64,000 nt of DNA from an uncultured Maribacter sp. (GTDB taxonomy: Bacteria; Bacteroidota; Bacteroidia; Flavobacteriales; Flavobacteriaceae). Shown piece after piece: positions 35,090 through 43,617 of this stretch. The notes under the pieces are model-generated. The model made no database searches, was not told where the DNA came from, and saw only the letters and a list, made by a program, of their open reading frames with translations. The stretch spans positions 248,001 through 312,000 of the forward strand of contig NZ_CANMTX010000002.1 in assembly GCF_947500985.1 (NCBI RefSeq), written 5' to 3'. Position numbers and translations under genes: made by a program. The number at the start of each line of letters is the position of its first letter. The first letter of the stretch is position 1.

Positions 35090-36238
35090 ATGAAATTACA
35101 TTTTATCACCTTAGTAACACTCCTTGGTTTTTTAAATCTACAGGGGCAAGAATATTACTTTCCAGAAAGAAATTCAGATTGGGAAATAAAATCACCAAAA
35201 GACTTTAAAATTAAAGATGCTCAGCTAAATGAAGCTGTAGATTTTGCAGAGGCAAATGAGTATTTTGGATCTCGAGATTTGCGTATTGCAATCGTAAAAG
35301 GTTTTGAAAAAGAACCTTTTCATAAAATATTAGGTCCGACGAAGAAACGTGGCGGTCCTGCAGGGATGATTCTTAAAAATGGATATGTAGTTGCTCAATG
35401 GGGAGATACCAAAAGGGTTGATATGACTTTCAGTGTTACTAAGAGTTTTTTGAGCACAATGGCTGGTCTTGCCGAAGACGAAAAGCTAATTACCGATACT
35501 AAGAATTTGGTAGGTGACTACATTTGGGACGGTACTTTTGACGGTGCCCATAATTCAAAAATTACTTGGGAACATTTATTGCAGCAGAATTCGGCTTGGT
35601 CTGGTGAGTTGTGGGGAGCAAAAGATTGGGCAGATAGGCCACCAAGTGAAGGCGATATTGATGATTGGAAGATGGCTCAGCCAAAAGAACCAGGCACTGT
35701 TATGGAATATAATGATGTTCGTGTAAATGTGCTTGCATATTCGCTTACACATGTATGGCGCAAACCAATGCCTTTAGTATTAAAGGAGAAAATTATGGAT
35801 AGAATTGACGCATCTTCTACATGGCGCTGGTTTGGTTATGATGATGCTTGGACAGAAATTGACGGACTTCAAATGAAATCTGTAACCGGTGGCGGACACT
35901 CAGGAGCAGGAATATTCATTAGCGCAGAAGATATGGCTCGTTTTGGTATGTTATTCTTAAATAATGGTAAATGGAAGAATGAACGATTGATTTCAGAAAA
36001 TTGGATAAAGAAAGCAACAACTCCTTCAATCCCAAATGCGAACTACGGCTACATGTGGTGGTTAAATAAAAAGGGTGCTAGACATTGGGAAGGATTATCT
36101 GAAAACATCTATTATGCTGCTGGTTTTGGTGGTAACTTTATTGTTATAGATAAAGAGAATGATGTGGTTGTAGTAACACGTTGGTTAGAGCCTAGTAAAA
36201 TTGGTGAATTTATGTCTAAGGTAAATGCTGCTTTTTAG
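35090..36238 (+). CDS. Secreted serine hydrolase, beta-lactamase class C fold
   Basis: 382 residues with a signal peptide (1-19, LNLQGQ). The class C/esterase catalytic motifs are SVTK (S115, K118) and YND (about 204), with GGGHSGAGIF near 270 in place of the KTG motif. This family includes esterases, D-aminopeptidases and nylon-oligomer hydrolases more often than true beta-lactamases. It is periplasmic or secreted; substrate unknown. Confidence 0.85.
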   Translation: MKLHFITLVTLLGFLNLQGQEYYFPERNSDWEIKSPKDFKIKDAQLNEAVDFAEANEYFGSRDLRIAIVKGFEKEPFHKILGPTKKRGGPAGMILKNGYVVAQWGDTKRVDMTFSVTKSFLSTMAGLAEDEKLITDTKNLVGDYIWDGTFDGAHNSKITWEHLLQQNSAWSGELWGAKDWADRPPSEGDIDDWKMAQPKEPGTVMEYNDVRVNVLAYSLTHVWRKPMPLVLKEKIMDRIDASSTWRWFGYDDAWTEIDGLQMKSVTGGGHSGAGIFISAEDMARFGMLFLNNGKWKNERLISENWIKKATTPSIPNANYGYMWWLNKKGARHWEGLSENIYYAAGFGGNFIVIDKENDVVVVTRWLEPSKIGEFMSKVNAAF

Positions 36239-36248
36239 TAAGTAGGTG

Positions 36249-37406
36249 TTAGAGCTTGCATAGAATTTCAATTGCTTTTTCTAAAGTTTCCTGTTTTTTG
36301 GCGAAGCAGAATCTCAACATATGATCATTTCTGTTATCGACATTGAAAGATGAAATTGGTATAGATGCTATTCTGTTTTCAGTAATTAATCGTTTTCCTA
36401 TAGCTTCATCTTCTTCATTTGAAATATGGGTATAATCCAATAGTTGAAAATATGTGCCTTTGGATGGTTTAAACTTAAATTTGGACGATTTTATTCCTTC
36501 AAGAAAGAAATCTCGTTTTTACTGGTAAAAATTGTTCAAATCTAAATAGTGTGATGGATTCTTCAAATATATAGCCAAAGCACGTTGCACCGGATGGTCT
36601 ACACAGAAAACCGCAAACTGATGCACTTTTCTAAACTCAGCCATTAATTCAGCAGGTGCTGCACAATAGCCCATTTTCCAACCGGTTACATGAAATGTCT
36701 TTCCGAATGATGCGCAGACAAAACTTCTATTGGCTAAATCTGGAAATCGCGATGCACTTTCATGCACTTGTCCGTCGAAAATAATATGCTCATAAACCTC
36801 GTCGCTCAAAAGAATAATATTGGTGGGTTTTAATATCTTTTCTAATTGTTCCATATCCCATTTGGTAAGAATTGTTCCGCTGGGGTTTTGAGGCGTATTT
36901 ATAAGCACCATTTTTGTTTTATCGGTAATCTTATTTTGAAAGGCTGTCCAGTCTATCTTATAATCTGGAGCATCCAATTGAACATAAATTGGTATTCCAC
37001 CATTTAAAGTAATTGCGGGCTCATAACAGTCGTAAGCTGGTTTTATTACAATTACCTCGTCACCTTTGTTAATGAAGGCTGTAATAGCCGTAAAAATAGC
37101 TTGTGTGGCGCCAACGGTTACCGTTATTTCACTTTCAGGATTATACTGACGATTATGTAGCGTTTCTATTTTGTCTGATATTACTTCTCTTAGTCCGTAA
37201 TACCCTTGCATTGGCGCATATTGATTATAGCCAATATTAATTGCCTCGTTTACCAATGACTTTAATTTGCTATCAGCCTTAAAATTTGGAAAACCTTGAG
37301 ATAGATTAATAGCCTTATGTTTACGTGCTAGATTGCCAACGGTTGTAAAAATTGTTGTCTTTACTTCTGGTAATTTAGAGGCTTTGGTAAGTGGTGTATA
37401 ATCCAT
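36249..37406 (-). pseudogene. Class I/II aminotransferase with in-frame stop
   Basis: From Met 37406 the frame reads a PLP aminotransferase (methionine/kynurenine type): NLSQGFPNF, NTPQNPSG, SDEVYEH and the PLP lysine K236 in SFGKTFH. Codon 296 is TAA (36521-36519). The same frame then continues without another stop for 89 codons through KRDFFLEGI, GTYFQLLDY and MLRFCFAK, the last holding the substrate-carboxylate Arg, to TAA 36249-36251. One substitution (for example GAA to TAA) explains it. The truncated product would lack the C-terminal small domain. Further upstream ATGs lie in the terminator of the neighbour. Sequencing error is possible. Confidence 0.85.
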
Positions 37407-37441
37407 AGTAGTAAATGTATGAATTTTAAATACGGACATAA

Positions 37442-37470
37442 AAAAAGCCCAACCTGTTGGTTGGGCTTTT
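37442..37470 (-). terminator. Terminator of the PfpI-like gene
   Basis: AAAAGCCCAACC (37443-37454) and GGTTGGGCTTTT (37459-37470) form a 12-bp stem with a 4-base loop. On the minus strand, a T-run follows. It separates the upstream DJ-1/PfpI gene from the aminotransferase remnant. Confidence 0.88.
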
Positions 37471-37488
37471 CATTTCAATTAAAATGAA

Positions 37489-38034
37489 TTATGCATGTTG
37501 CATTTCATGCATACCTTCTTTTATTTCCTCAATTAATTTGGAATTAAAAGCTGGTAAATCATCTGGATTTCTACTTGTTACAAATCCTTCATCTACTACA
37601 ACCTCTTGGTCTACCCAATTGGCTCCTGCATTTACTAAATCATCTTTAATGGAATTAAATGATGTCATTTTTCTTCCTTTGACTACACCTGCACTAATTA
37701 ATGTCCACGGTGCATGGCAAATTGCTGCTACTGGTTTTTTCAGTTTAAAGAAGTCACGTACAAAATTCAAAGCCGTTTCTTCTCTTCTTAATAAATCTGG
37801 ATTAATTACTCCACCAGGCAATACCAATGCATTATAATCTTCCGCTTTTACTTCACTTAGTGTTTTATCTACTTTATAACTGTTAGACCAATTTTCGTTT
37901 GCCCAACCTTTTATTTCTCCTTTTTCTAAACTTACAATTTCCACATTGAAGCCTTCTTTTTCCATGGCTTCTTTTGGAGATTTTAATTCACTTTCTTCAA
38001 ATCCATTTGTAGCTAATATTGCTATCTTCTTCAT
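37489..38034 (-). CDS. DJ-1/PfpI family protein (YhbO-like)
   Basis: 181 residues, one class I glutamine-amidotransferase-like fold. The nucleophile is C106 in AICHAPW with H107 next to it, and E13/E14 sit in GFEESEL as expected for the PfpI/YhbO group. These proteins act in stress protection; reported activities include protease and glyoxalase/deglycase, which are debated. It is monocistronic with a terminator after it. Confidence 0.9.
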   Translation of the reverse strand: MKKIAILATNGFEESELKSPKEAMEKEGFNVEIVSLEKGEIKGWANENWSNSYKVDKTLSEVKAEDYNALVLPGGVINPDLLRREETALNFVRDFFKLKKPVAAICHAPWTLISAGVVKGRKMTSFNSIKDDLVNAGANWVDQEVVVDEGFVTSRNPDDLPAFNSKLIEEIKEGMHEMQHA

Positions 38035-38165
38035 ATTATATAGTTTTAAACGATTAATAATTTGTTTGATAGTAATTTACAAATCAGTTAGGGTGAAAGT
38101 CGTTAAGGCTATATTAAATAGGGGCTGACAAGGGTTAAACATTTATTAAATGAACTTTATAAAAC

Positions 38166-38648
38166 TCATTTTGTGCTCATTTGAATAGCTTGTAAATGTT
38201 TTAAAGTAATCGCTAAGCATTCGTCAAGATTTTTTTTGATTTCCGATTCCCAAAATCTAAATATTGTATACCCTAGTCTCTTAAGTTCATGGTTTACTTC
38301 ATGGTCACGCTGTATGTTTCTTTCAATTTTAGCAATCCAGAATTCTCGGTTGGTTTTCACCTTTGGTTTTCGTTCTGCCCAATTTTTACCATGCCAATAT
38401 TCCCCATCTATAAAAATGTCCGTTTTGTATTTGGGTAAAGCGATGTCTGGTTTGCCTATTAATTTTTTGTAATCTATGCGATATCGATATCCGGCAGCGT
38501 ACAATACTTTTCTAAGGGCAAGCTCGGGTTTGGTATTCTTCCCTTTTATTTTGCTCATAATCTTTGAGCGCTGTGGGGTAGTGTAGAAACCAGATTTTTC
38601 ATTGAACCTAGGTACTTTAATTCTTTCTTTAGGGTAGTCTTTTGACAT
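38166..38648 (-). CDS. Vsr-like mismatch endonuclease lacking the zinc site
   Basis: 160 residues of the very-short-patch repair (Vsr) endonuclease fold: RSKIMSKIKGKNTKPELALR, YRYRIDYKKLIGKPDIALPK in split form, DGEYWHG and FWIAKIERNIQRD. Catalytic positions are kept (E42, D68 and H86, matching E. coli E25, D51, H69). The E. coli zinc ligands C66, H71, C73 and C117 correspond to E83, K88, W90 and S135, so the structural zinc is absent. Classic Vsr nicks T:G mismatches from 5-methylcytosine deamination next to a Dcm-type methylase; none is encoded in this window. Its true target is open. Confidence 0.85.
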   Translation of the reverse strand: MSKDYPKERIKVPRFNEKSGFYTTPQRSKIMSKIKGKNTKPELALRKVLYAAGYRYRIDYKKLIGKPDIALPKYKTDIFIDGEYWHGKNWAERKPKVKTNREFWIAKIERNIQRDHEVNHELKRLGYTIFRFWESEIKKNLDECLAITLKHLQAIQMSTK

Positions 38649-38660
38649 ATGTTAAAAATA

Positions 38661-38692
38661 AAAAATCCCGAACCTTTATGGTCGGGATTTTT
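38661..38692 (-). terminator. Bidirectional terminator between vsr-like gene and sdhB
   Basis: AAAAATCCCGA (38661-38671) pairs with TCGGGATTTTT (38682-38692); T-runs on both strands. On the minus strand it ends the sdhCAB transcript. Confidence 0.88.
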
Positions 38693-38714
38693 TAAAACTT
38701 TATGATTGTTAAGC

Positions 38715-39461
38715 TTAACCTTTAACGTTAGCACTTAAGAACTCGCGGTTCATTCTTGCGATGTTTTCTAAAGAAATTCCTTTCGGGCATTCTACTTCAC
38801 ATGCTCCAGTATTGGTACAGTTACCAAAACCTTCTAAATCCATCTGTGCTACCATGTTTTTAACACGATCTACAGCTTCTACTTGACCTTGTGGTAATAA
38901 TGCGTATTGAGATACTTTAGCACCTACAAATAGCATAGCTGAAGCATTTTTACAACTTGCTACACAAGCTCCACAACCAATGCATGTAGCGGCATCCATA
39001 GCCTCATCTGCTGCATGTTTAGAAATCAGGGTAGCGTTTGCATCTTGTGTATTACCTGAAGTGTTTACAGAAATGTAACCACCAGCATGCTGTATACGAT
39101 CGAATGCGCTTCTATCTACTACTAAATCTTTAATTACCGGAAATGCTTTTGCTCTAAATGGCTCTATTGTAATAGTGTCGCCATCTTTGAACATACGCAT
39201 GTGTAATTGACAAGTGGTAACACCTCTGTCAGGACCATGAGCTTCACCGTTAATATACATAGAGCACATACCGCAAATACCTTCACGACAATCATGATCG
39301 AAAGCTATAGGTTCTACACCTTTATTGATTAATTGTTCGTTAAGAACATCCATCATTTCTAAAAAGGACATGTGTTCAGATATTTCTGTCACTTTGTAAT
39401 CGACCATTTTACCCTTGTCGTTCGCATCTGTTTGACGCCAAATTTTAAGTGTTAAGTTCAT
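38715..39461 (-). CDS. sdhB: Succinate dehydrogenase/fumarate reductase iron-sulfur subunit
   Basis: 248 residues, carrying electrons from the flavoprotein to the cytochrome b. The N-terminal [2Fe-2S] domain has CREGICGMC with a later VTTC. The C-terminal domain has [11 protein letters not shown] and [14 protein letters not shown] for the [4Fe-4S] and [3Fe-4S] clusters. It is last in sdhC-A-B order, with a 10-bp gap from sdhA. The clusters depend on the SUF system encoded near the end of this window. Confidence 0.96.
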   Translation of the reverse strand: MNLTLKIWRQTDANDKGKMVDYKVTEISEHMSFLEMMDVLNEQLINKGVEPIAFDHDCREGICGMCSMYINGEAHGPDRGVTTCQLHMRMFKDGDTITIEPFRAKAFPVIKDLVVDRSAFDRIQHAGGYISVNTSGNTQDANATLISKHAADEAMDAATCIGCGACVASCKNASAMLFVGAKVSQYALLPQGQVEAVDRVKNMVAQMDLEGFGNCTNTGACEVECPKGISLENIARMNREFLSANVKG

Positions 39462-39471
39462 GATACCTTCT

Positions 39472-41472
39472 TTATTTATAACTTCTTTCTTTAACTTCTA
39501 TATTCTCGTAAACCAATTCTTCTTTATGCAAAACTGCATCTTTTGGTTCTCCTTTATATTCCCATGCCGAAACAAATTGAAACTCTTTAAGTCTTTTTGC
39601 TTCACCATCTTCTGTTTGGTGTTCTTCTCTAAAGTGACCACCGGCAGATTCTTCTCTTACCAATGCATCTTTAGCAAATAATTCTCCCAATTCTAAGAAA
39701 TCTGCAACTCTGCCAGCTTTAGCTAGTTGTTCGTTGTATTCTGTAGTTGTTCCTGGAACATTTACGTTTTTCCAAAAATCTTTTCTAAGCGCAGATATTT
39801 CTTCAATTGCCTTTTTAAGACCTTCTGCATTACGTGACATACCACACTCATCCCACATGATCTTGCCTAATTTCTTATGGTAGTAATCTACAGAATGCTC
39901 TCCTTTATTGTTTATAAAGAAATTAATTCTATCGGTTACTTCTTTTTCAGCAGCATCAAACTCAGGTGTATCTGTTGGTATTTTTCCAGTTCTAATGTCG
40001 TGTGATAAATAATCACCAATTGTATATGGCAGTACAAAATAACCATCAGCCAAACCTTGCATTAAAGCAGAAGCACCAAGTCTGTTTGCACCGTGATCAG
40101 AAAAATTTGCTTCACCAATAGCGTAGCAACCAGGTATGGTTGTCATTAAATTGTAATCTACCCAAACTCCACCCATTGTATAATGTACCGCTGGGTAGAT
40201 CATCATAGGTGTTTTGTAAGGATCTTGATCAACGATCTTCTCATACATTTGAAATAGGTTTCCGTATTTCGCTTTTACGATAGCAGCACCTAATTCATAT
40301 AATTTATCTGCTGATGCGTTTGTAATATTGTGGATTTTAGCTTGCTCAATACCGTAGCGTTTAATTGCTGCGGCAAAATCTAAATACACTGCTTCACCGG
40401 TTGCATTTACTCCGTAACCAGCATCACAGCGTTCTTTTGCAGCTCTCGAGGCAACGTCACGTGGTACCAAGTTACCAAATGCAGGGTATCTTCTTTCTAA
40501 GTAATAATCTCTTTCATCTTCAGACAAATCAGTAGGCTTTTTCTTGCCTTCGCGAATCGCCATTACATCATCCATATTCTTAGGCACCCAAATACGACCA
40601 TCATTACGTAAAGACTCAGACATCAACGTAAGTTTAGACTGATAATCTCCTGAACGAGGAATACACGTTGGGTGAATTTGAGTATAACAAGGGTTTGCGA
40701 AAAATGCTCCTTTTTTGTGTATTTTCCAAGCAGCGGTAGCGTTCGATCCCATTGCATTTGTTGAAAGGAAATAAACATTTCCGTATCCACCAGAAGCAAT
40801 AACTACGGCATGTGCTGAGTGACGTTCTATTTCACCAGTAACCAAGTCACGAGCAATAATACCACGAGCCTTACCATCAACCTTTACTACATCTAACATT
40901 TCATGACGATTGAACGGGGTAATTTTACCACGTGCAATTTGTCTGTTCATTGCAGAATAAGCACCTAACAATAATTGTTGGCCAGTTTGTCCTTTAGCAT
41001 AGAAAGTACGAGAAACTAATACACCACCGAAAGAACGGTTATCTAATAGTCCGCCATAATCACGTGCAAATGGTACACCTTGGGCAACACATTGGTCAAT
41101 AATATTTGCAGAAACTTCTGCTAATCTATATACGTTTGCTTCTCTAGAACGATAATCACCACCTTTTACGGTATCGTAAAATAAACGGTAAGTAGAATCA
41201 CCATCACCTTGATAGTTTTTTGCAGCATTAATACCACCTTGTGCAGCAATAGAGTGAGCTCTTCTTGGAGAATCTTGGTAGCAAAATGTTTTTACATTAT
41301 AGCCTAATTCTGCTAAAGTTGCAGCAGCAGAACCACCTGCCAATCCTGTTCCTACAACGATTACATCAATATTACGTTTGTTAGCAGGGTTAACTAAATC
41401 TATATGGTTCTTATAATCGGTCCACTTCGTTTTCAATGGACCTTTAGGTACTTTTGAGTCTAATACAGACAT
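39472..41472 (-). CDS. sdhA: Succinate dehydrogenase/fumarate reductase flavoprotein subunit
   Basis: 666 residues. The FAD-binding N-terminus is [20 protein letters not shown], and the covalent-FAD histidine lies in [15 protein letters not shown]. The C-terminal part has [10 protein letters not shown] and the conserved [17 protein letters not shown]. It oxidises succinate to fumarate at the cytoplasmic face. The length and single cytochrome partner fit the type found in Bacteroidota, Wolinella and Bacillus. Confidence 0.97.
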   Translation of the reverse strand: MSVLDSKVPKGPLKTKWTDYKNHIDLVNPANKRNIDVIVVGTGLAGGSAAATLAELGYNVKTFCYQDSPRRAHSIAAQGGINAAKNYQGDGDSTYRLFYDTVKGGDYRSREANVYRLAEVSANIIDQCVAQGVPFARDYGGLLDNRSFGGVLVSRTFYAKGQTGQQLLLGAYSAMNRQIARGKITPFNRHEMLDVVKVDGKARGIIARDLVTGEIERHSAHAVVIASGGYGNVYFLSTNAMGSNATAAWKIHKKGAFFANPCYTQIHPTCIPRSGDYQSKLTLMSESLRNDGRIWVPKNMDDVMAIREGKKKPTDLSEDERDYYLERRYPAFGNLVPRDVASRAAKERCDAGYGVNATGEAVYLDFAAAIKRYGIEQAKIHNITNASADKLYELGAAIVKAKYGNLFQMYEKIVDQDPYKTPMMIYPAVHYTMGGVWVDYNLMTTIPGCYAIGEANFSDHGANRLGASALMQGLADGYFVLPYTIGDYLSHDIRTGKIPTDTPEFDAAEKEVTDRINFFINNKGEHSVDYYHKKLGKIMWDECGMSRNAEGLKKAIEEISALRKDFWKNVNVPGTTTEYNEQLAKAGRVADFLELGELFAKDALVREESAGGHFREEHQTEDGEAKRLKEFQFVSAWEYKGEPKDAVLHKEELVYENIEVKERSYK

Positions 41473-41484
41473 AAGTAATAGGTA

Positions 41485-42162
41485 TTAATGATTAAAATGA
41501 TGAAAAAGTGCAATGAAAATAAAACCTAACGGAATTGCGATCGAGTACACTTTAGCAAACAATTGTAGTTTTTCTTTTCTCATGCTAGATGCACCGGCAG
41601 ACTGAAATGCAGAACTGAAACCATGCATAAGGTGTAGCGATAAGAAAATGAAGGCAATTACATATGCACCAACACGTAATGGATTTTCAAATTTATGAGC
41701 AAGTTCCTCATAGTATCTGAATCCTTCACCGTTCGGTAGCAAACCGGTCATGTCTCCATCAATAAATTTGGTGTTGATTTCTGGAATCCAGAAATCGATA
41801 AAGTGAAGTACTAAGAAAGCCAAAATAGCTAATCCGCTGTAAATCATATTACGGCTCATCCAAGATGAATTGGCAGCACCATTGTTTTTTGCGTATGTTT
41901 TTACTCTTGCACTTCTGTTTTTAGCTTCTAAAATGAAACCCATCACAAAGTGATAAATAACACCGAAAATTAAAACAGGCTGCAAAACATATTGTACGGC
42001 CCAAAAAGTACCCATAAAATGCGAAGCTTCATTAAACGCATCGGGACTTATCACCGATAAGATGTTTATTGCAAAATGCTGAAGTAGAAAAAACATTAAA
42101 AAGAAAGCAGAAAGCGCCATTGCGTACTTTCTACCAATCGAAGATTTAAAAAATCCGCTCAT
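41485..42162 (-). CDS. sdhC: Succinate dehydrogenase cytochrome b subunit
   Basis: 225 residues with five hydrophobic helices and histidines placed for two haems (LLQHFAINIL, IYHFVMGF, VLHFIDFW, SLHLMHGFSSAF). This is the single-subunit, di-haem membrane anchor (B-type complex II) that reduces menaquinone. It is first of the sdhCAB operon. The 186-bp gap upstream should hold the promoter, but I see no perfect TAnnTTTG there. Confidence 0.94.
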   Translation of the reverse strand: MSGFFKSSIGRKYAMALSAFFLMFFLLQHFAINILSVISPDAFNEASHFMGTFWAVQYVLQPVLIFGVIYHFVMGFILEAKNRSARVKTYAKNNGAANSSWMSRNMIYSGLAILAFLVLHFIDFWIPEINTKFIDGDMTGLLPNGEGFRYYEELAHKFENPLRVGAYVIAFIFLSLHLMHGFSSAFQSAGASSMRKEKLQLFAKVYSIAIPLGFIFIALFHHFNH

Positions 42163-42348
42163 TAGTTGTTAATTTTATATGCGAATTTACATCACAAGCT
42201 AGTTATTAACAAGGATTATACAGTTTTAGTATATCTATTTAGATTGATTTTAAAATGAATTTTTAAGATGTTTAAGTTTTTTATCCAGATTTTGCCTTAG
42301 AGATGTAAATCATTGAACAATTATAAAATCAATTTTTGAGTAAAACAC

Positions 42349-42762
42349 TTAGTTTTTTGTCAAATTTGTCGCCCATTCCACAGCTTTGTCCAAATTATTG
42401 AACTTAATAATACTTTTCCGAAAGAATAGACGCTCTAAAAATAGACTAAGAAAACTTCCTCTTGTTTGACCTACAACTGCATAATGATCAATATTGTATC
42501 GGTTTCTGTAAAATTCTAACCAGTAAAGTGGAACTACATAATATCTATTCACTCTGTTGGATATATAAATTATAGGAAGTTCAACACCATAAATTTCTTT
42601 TGCTGCGGCGATTACCCTTTTGGCATGTTCCCATCTAAATAGGACACCTTCATTTACCTCTGAAATTATTACTCCTTTTTTGAAAAAGTAGAATATACCA
42701 AACTCAAACTCTCTTATCTCTTTAATTTGGTTTAATAATTCGAGTTCTCGAATTCTTTTCAT
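42349..42762 (-). CDS. SpoIIAA/STAS-like small protein, unknown function
   Basis: 137 residues, soluble, mixed alpha/beta. The order of segments (FGIFYFFKKGVIIS, WEHAKRVIAAAKEIYG, LPIIYISNRVNRYYV, IDHYAVVGQTRG, SIIKFNNLDKAVEWA) resembles the SpoIIAA/STAS-like fold seen in many flavobacterial hypothetical proteins. This is pattern-level inference. A perfect minus-strand TATCTTTG box lies 20 nt upstream, so it has its own promoter. Confidence 0.7.
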   Translation of the reverse strand: MKRIRELELLNQIKEIREFEFGIFYFFKKGVIISEVNEGVLFRWEHAKRVIAAAKEIYGVELPIIYISNRVNRYYVVPLYWLEFYRNRYNIDHYAVVGQTRGSFLSLFLERLFFRKSIIKFNNLDKAVEWATNLTKN

Positions 42763-42782
42763 GCCTTCTTTTTAGCGGACGG

Positions 42783-42790
42783 CAAAGATA
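42783..42790 (-). promoter_or_regulatory. -7 box for the STAS-like gene
   Basis: The minus strand reads TATCTTTG, an exact TAnnTTTG match, with a predicted leader of about 14 nt. Confidence 0.5.
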
Positions 42791-42872
42791 TCGGATATTA
42801 ACTTAATAGCTTATAAAAACATCGACGAACGGTAAGGTTATTAGTTGGAATTCTTTACGTGATGTGTGGTCA

Positions 42873-43262
42873 TTATTTCTCCATATCCTTTAACTGAATT
42901 TCTAAGGCTTTGGTCGATAATTGAACTTCAATCAATGAAAGTATTAATGAGATCATGAGTGCAAATAAGCTTATACTGAATACTAAGTTTGCCCAAAAAG
43001 TAAATTCAGCATAGATTAAGGTCATAGTAATAACAGCCAAGAGGAAGCTTACAATAGCAGTTGCCTGCATATTTTTTATAATAGTAAGTCGTTTTCTTAA
43101 TTTTTGTACCTGTAAACCAACGGATTGCGATGCCGTTTCTTGATATTTTTGATGTAATTGTCTAATTAATGCTGCAATGGCTAAATAACGTGCATTATAT
43201 GCTAGCATCGTCAATGAAATAGCTGGAAAAAGTAGTGCCGGTATTCCTAATGTTAATTCCAT
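42873..43262 (-). CDS. DUF2721-family membrane protein
   Basis: 129 residues with an N-terminal hydrophobic segment (FPAISLTMLAYNARYLAIAALIR split across the membrane edge) and two more helices (about 67-84 and 91-112). This is the DUF2721 layout, with the conserved N-R-Y/L-R pattern after helix 1. Function unknown. It begins 12 bp after the cupin gene and likely ends the peptidase-BNR-cupin run. Confidence 0.82.
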   Translation of the reverse strand: MELTLGIPALLFPAISLTMLAYNARYLAIAALIRQLHQKYQETASQSVGLQVQKLRKRLTIIKNMQATAIVSFLLAVITMTLIYAEFTFWANLVFSISLFALMISLILSLIEVQLSTKALEIQLKDMEK

Positions 43263-43274
43263 AATTGGTTTTTC

Positions 43275-43613
43275 TTAATCAGTTGCAATTCCAAAATAGC
43301 TCCAAGTGACATCTTTGTCAAAAGGATTATGCTGGCCATGAATTTCGCCGGGTTCTATGGTTATGCAGTTTCCTTGGCTTACAACGTATTCTTTACCAGA
43401 GATAGTAAAAACTGCTTTACCTGTTTGTATATGAAATACTTCGAACATCGTATCATGTTTGTGTAATTCTACTTGTTGACCTGGTTTAAAAATGGCAGTG
43501 CCATACATCATCAATTGCGGAATTTCATCACGGTTTATTAATGTTCTTTTCTTTATATCCGCATTATGACTTACTCCTAAATCGGGAAGTGTATTCCAAT
43601 CTACTATCTTCAT
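43275..43613 (-). CDS. Cupin-domain protein
   Basis: 112 residues, one cupin barrel. Motif 1 is PGQQVELHKHDTMFEVFHIQTG and motif 2 is EPGEIHGQHNPF, here given in parts; the His/Glu metal ligands are present. Possible dioxygenase, isomerase or sensor; substrate unknown. It lies 4 bp after the BNR-protein gene and is probably co-transcribed with it. Confidence 0.85.
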   Translation of the reverse strand: MKIVDWNTLPDLGVSHNADIKKRTLINRDEIPQLMMYGTAIFKPGQQVELHKHDTMFEVFHIQTGKAVFTISGKEYVVSQGNCITIEPGEIHGQHNPFDKDVTWSYFGIATD

Positions 43614-43617
43614 TATG

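Noticed and set aside
35090-36238. Beta-lactamase resistance gene
   Set aside because: SxxK and Y-x-N are present, but the third motif is HSG-like rather than KTG and the family is mostly esterases and peptidases.
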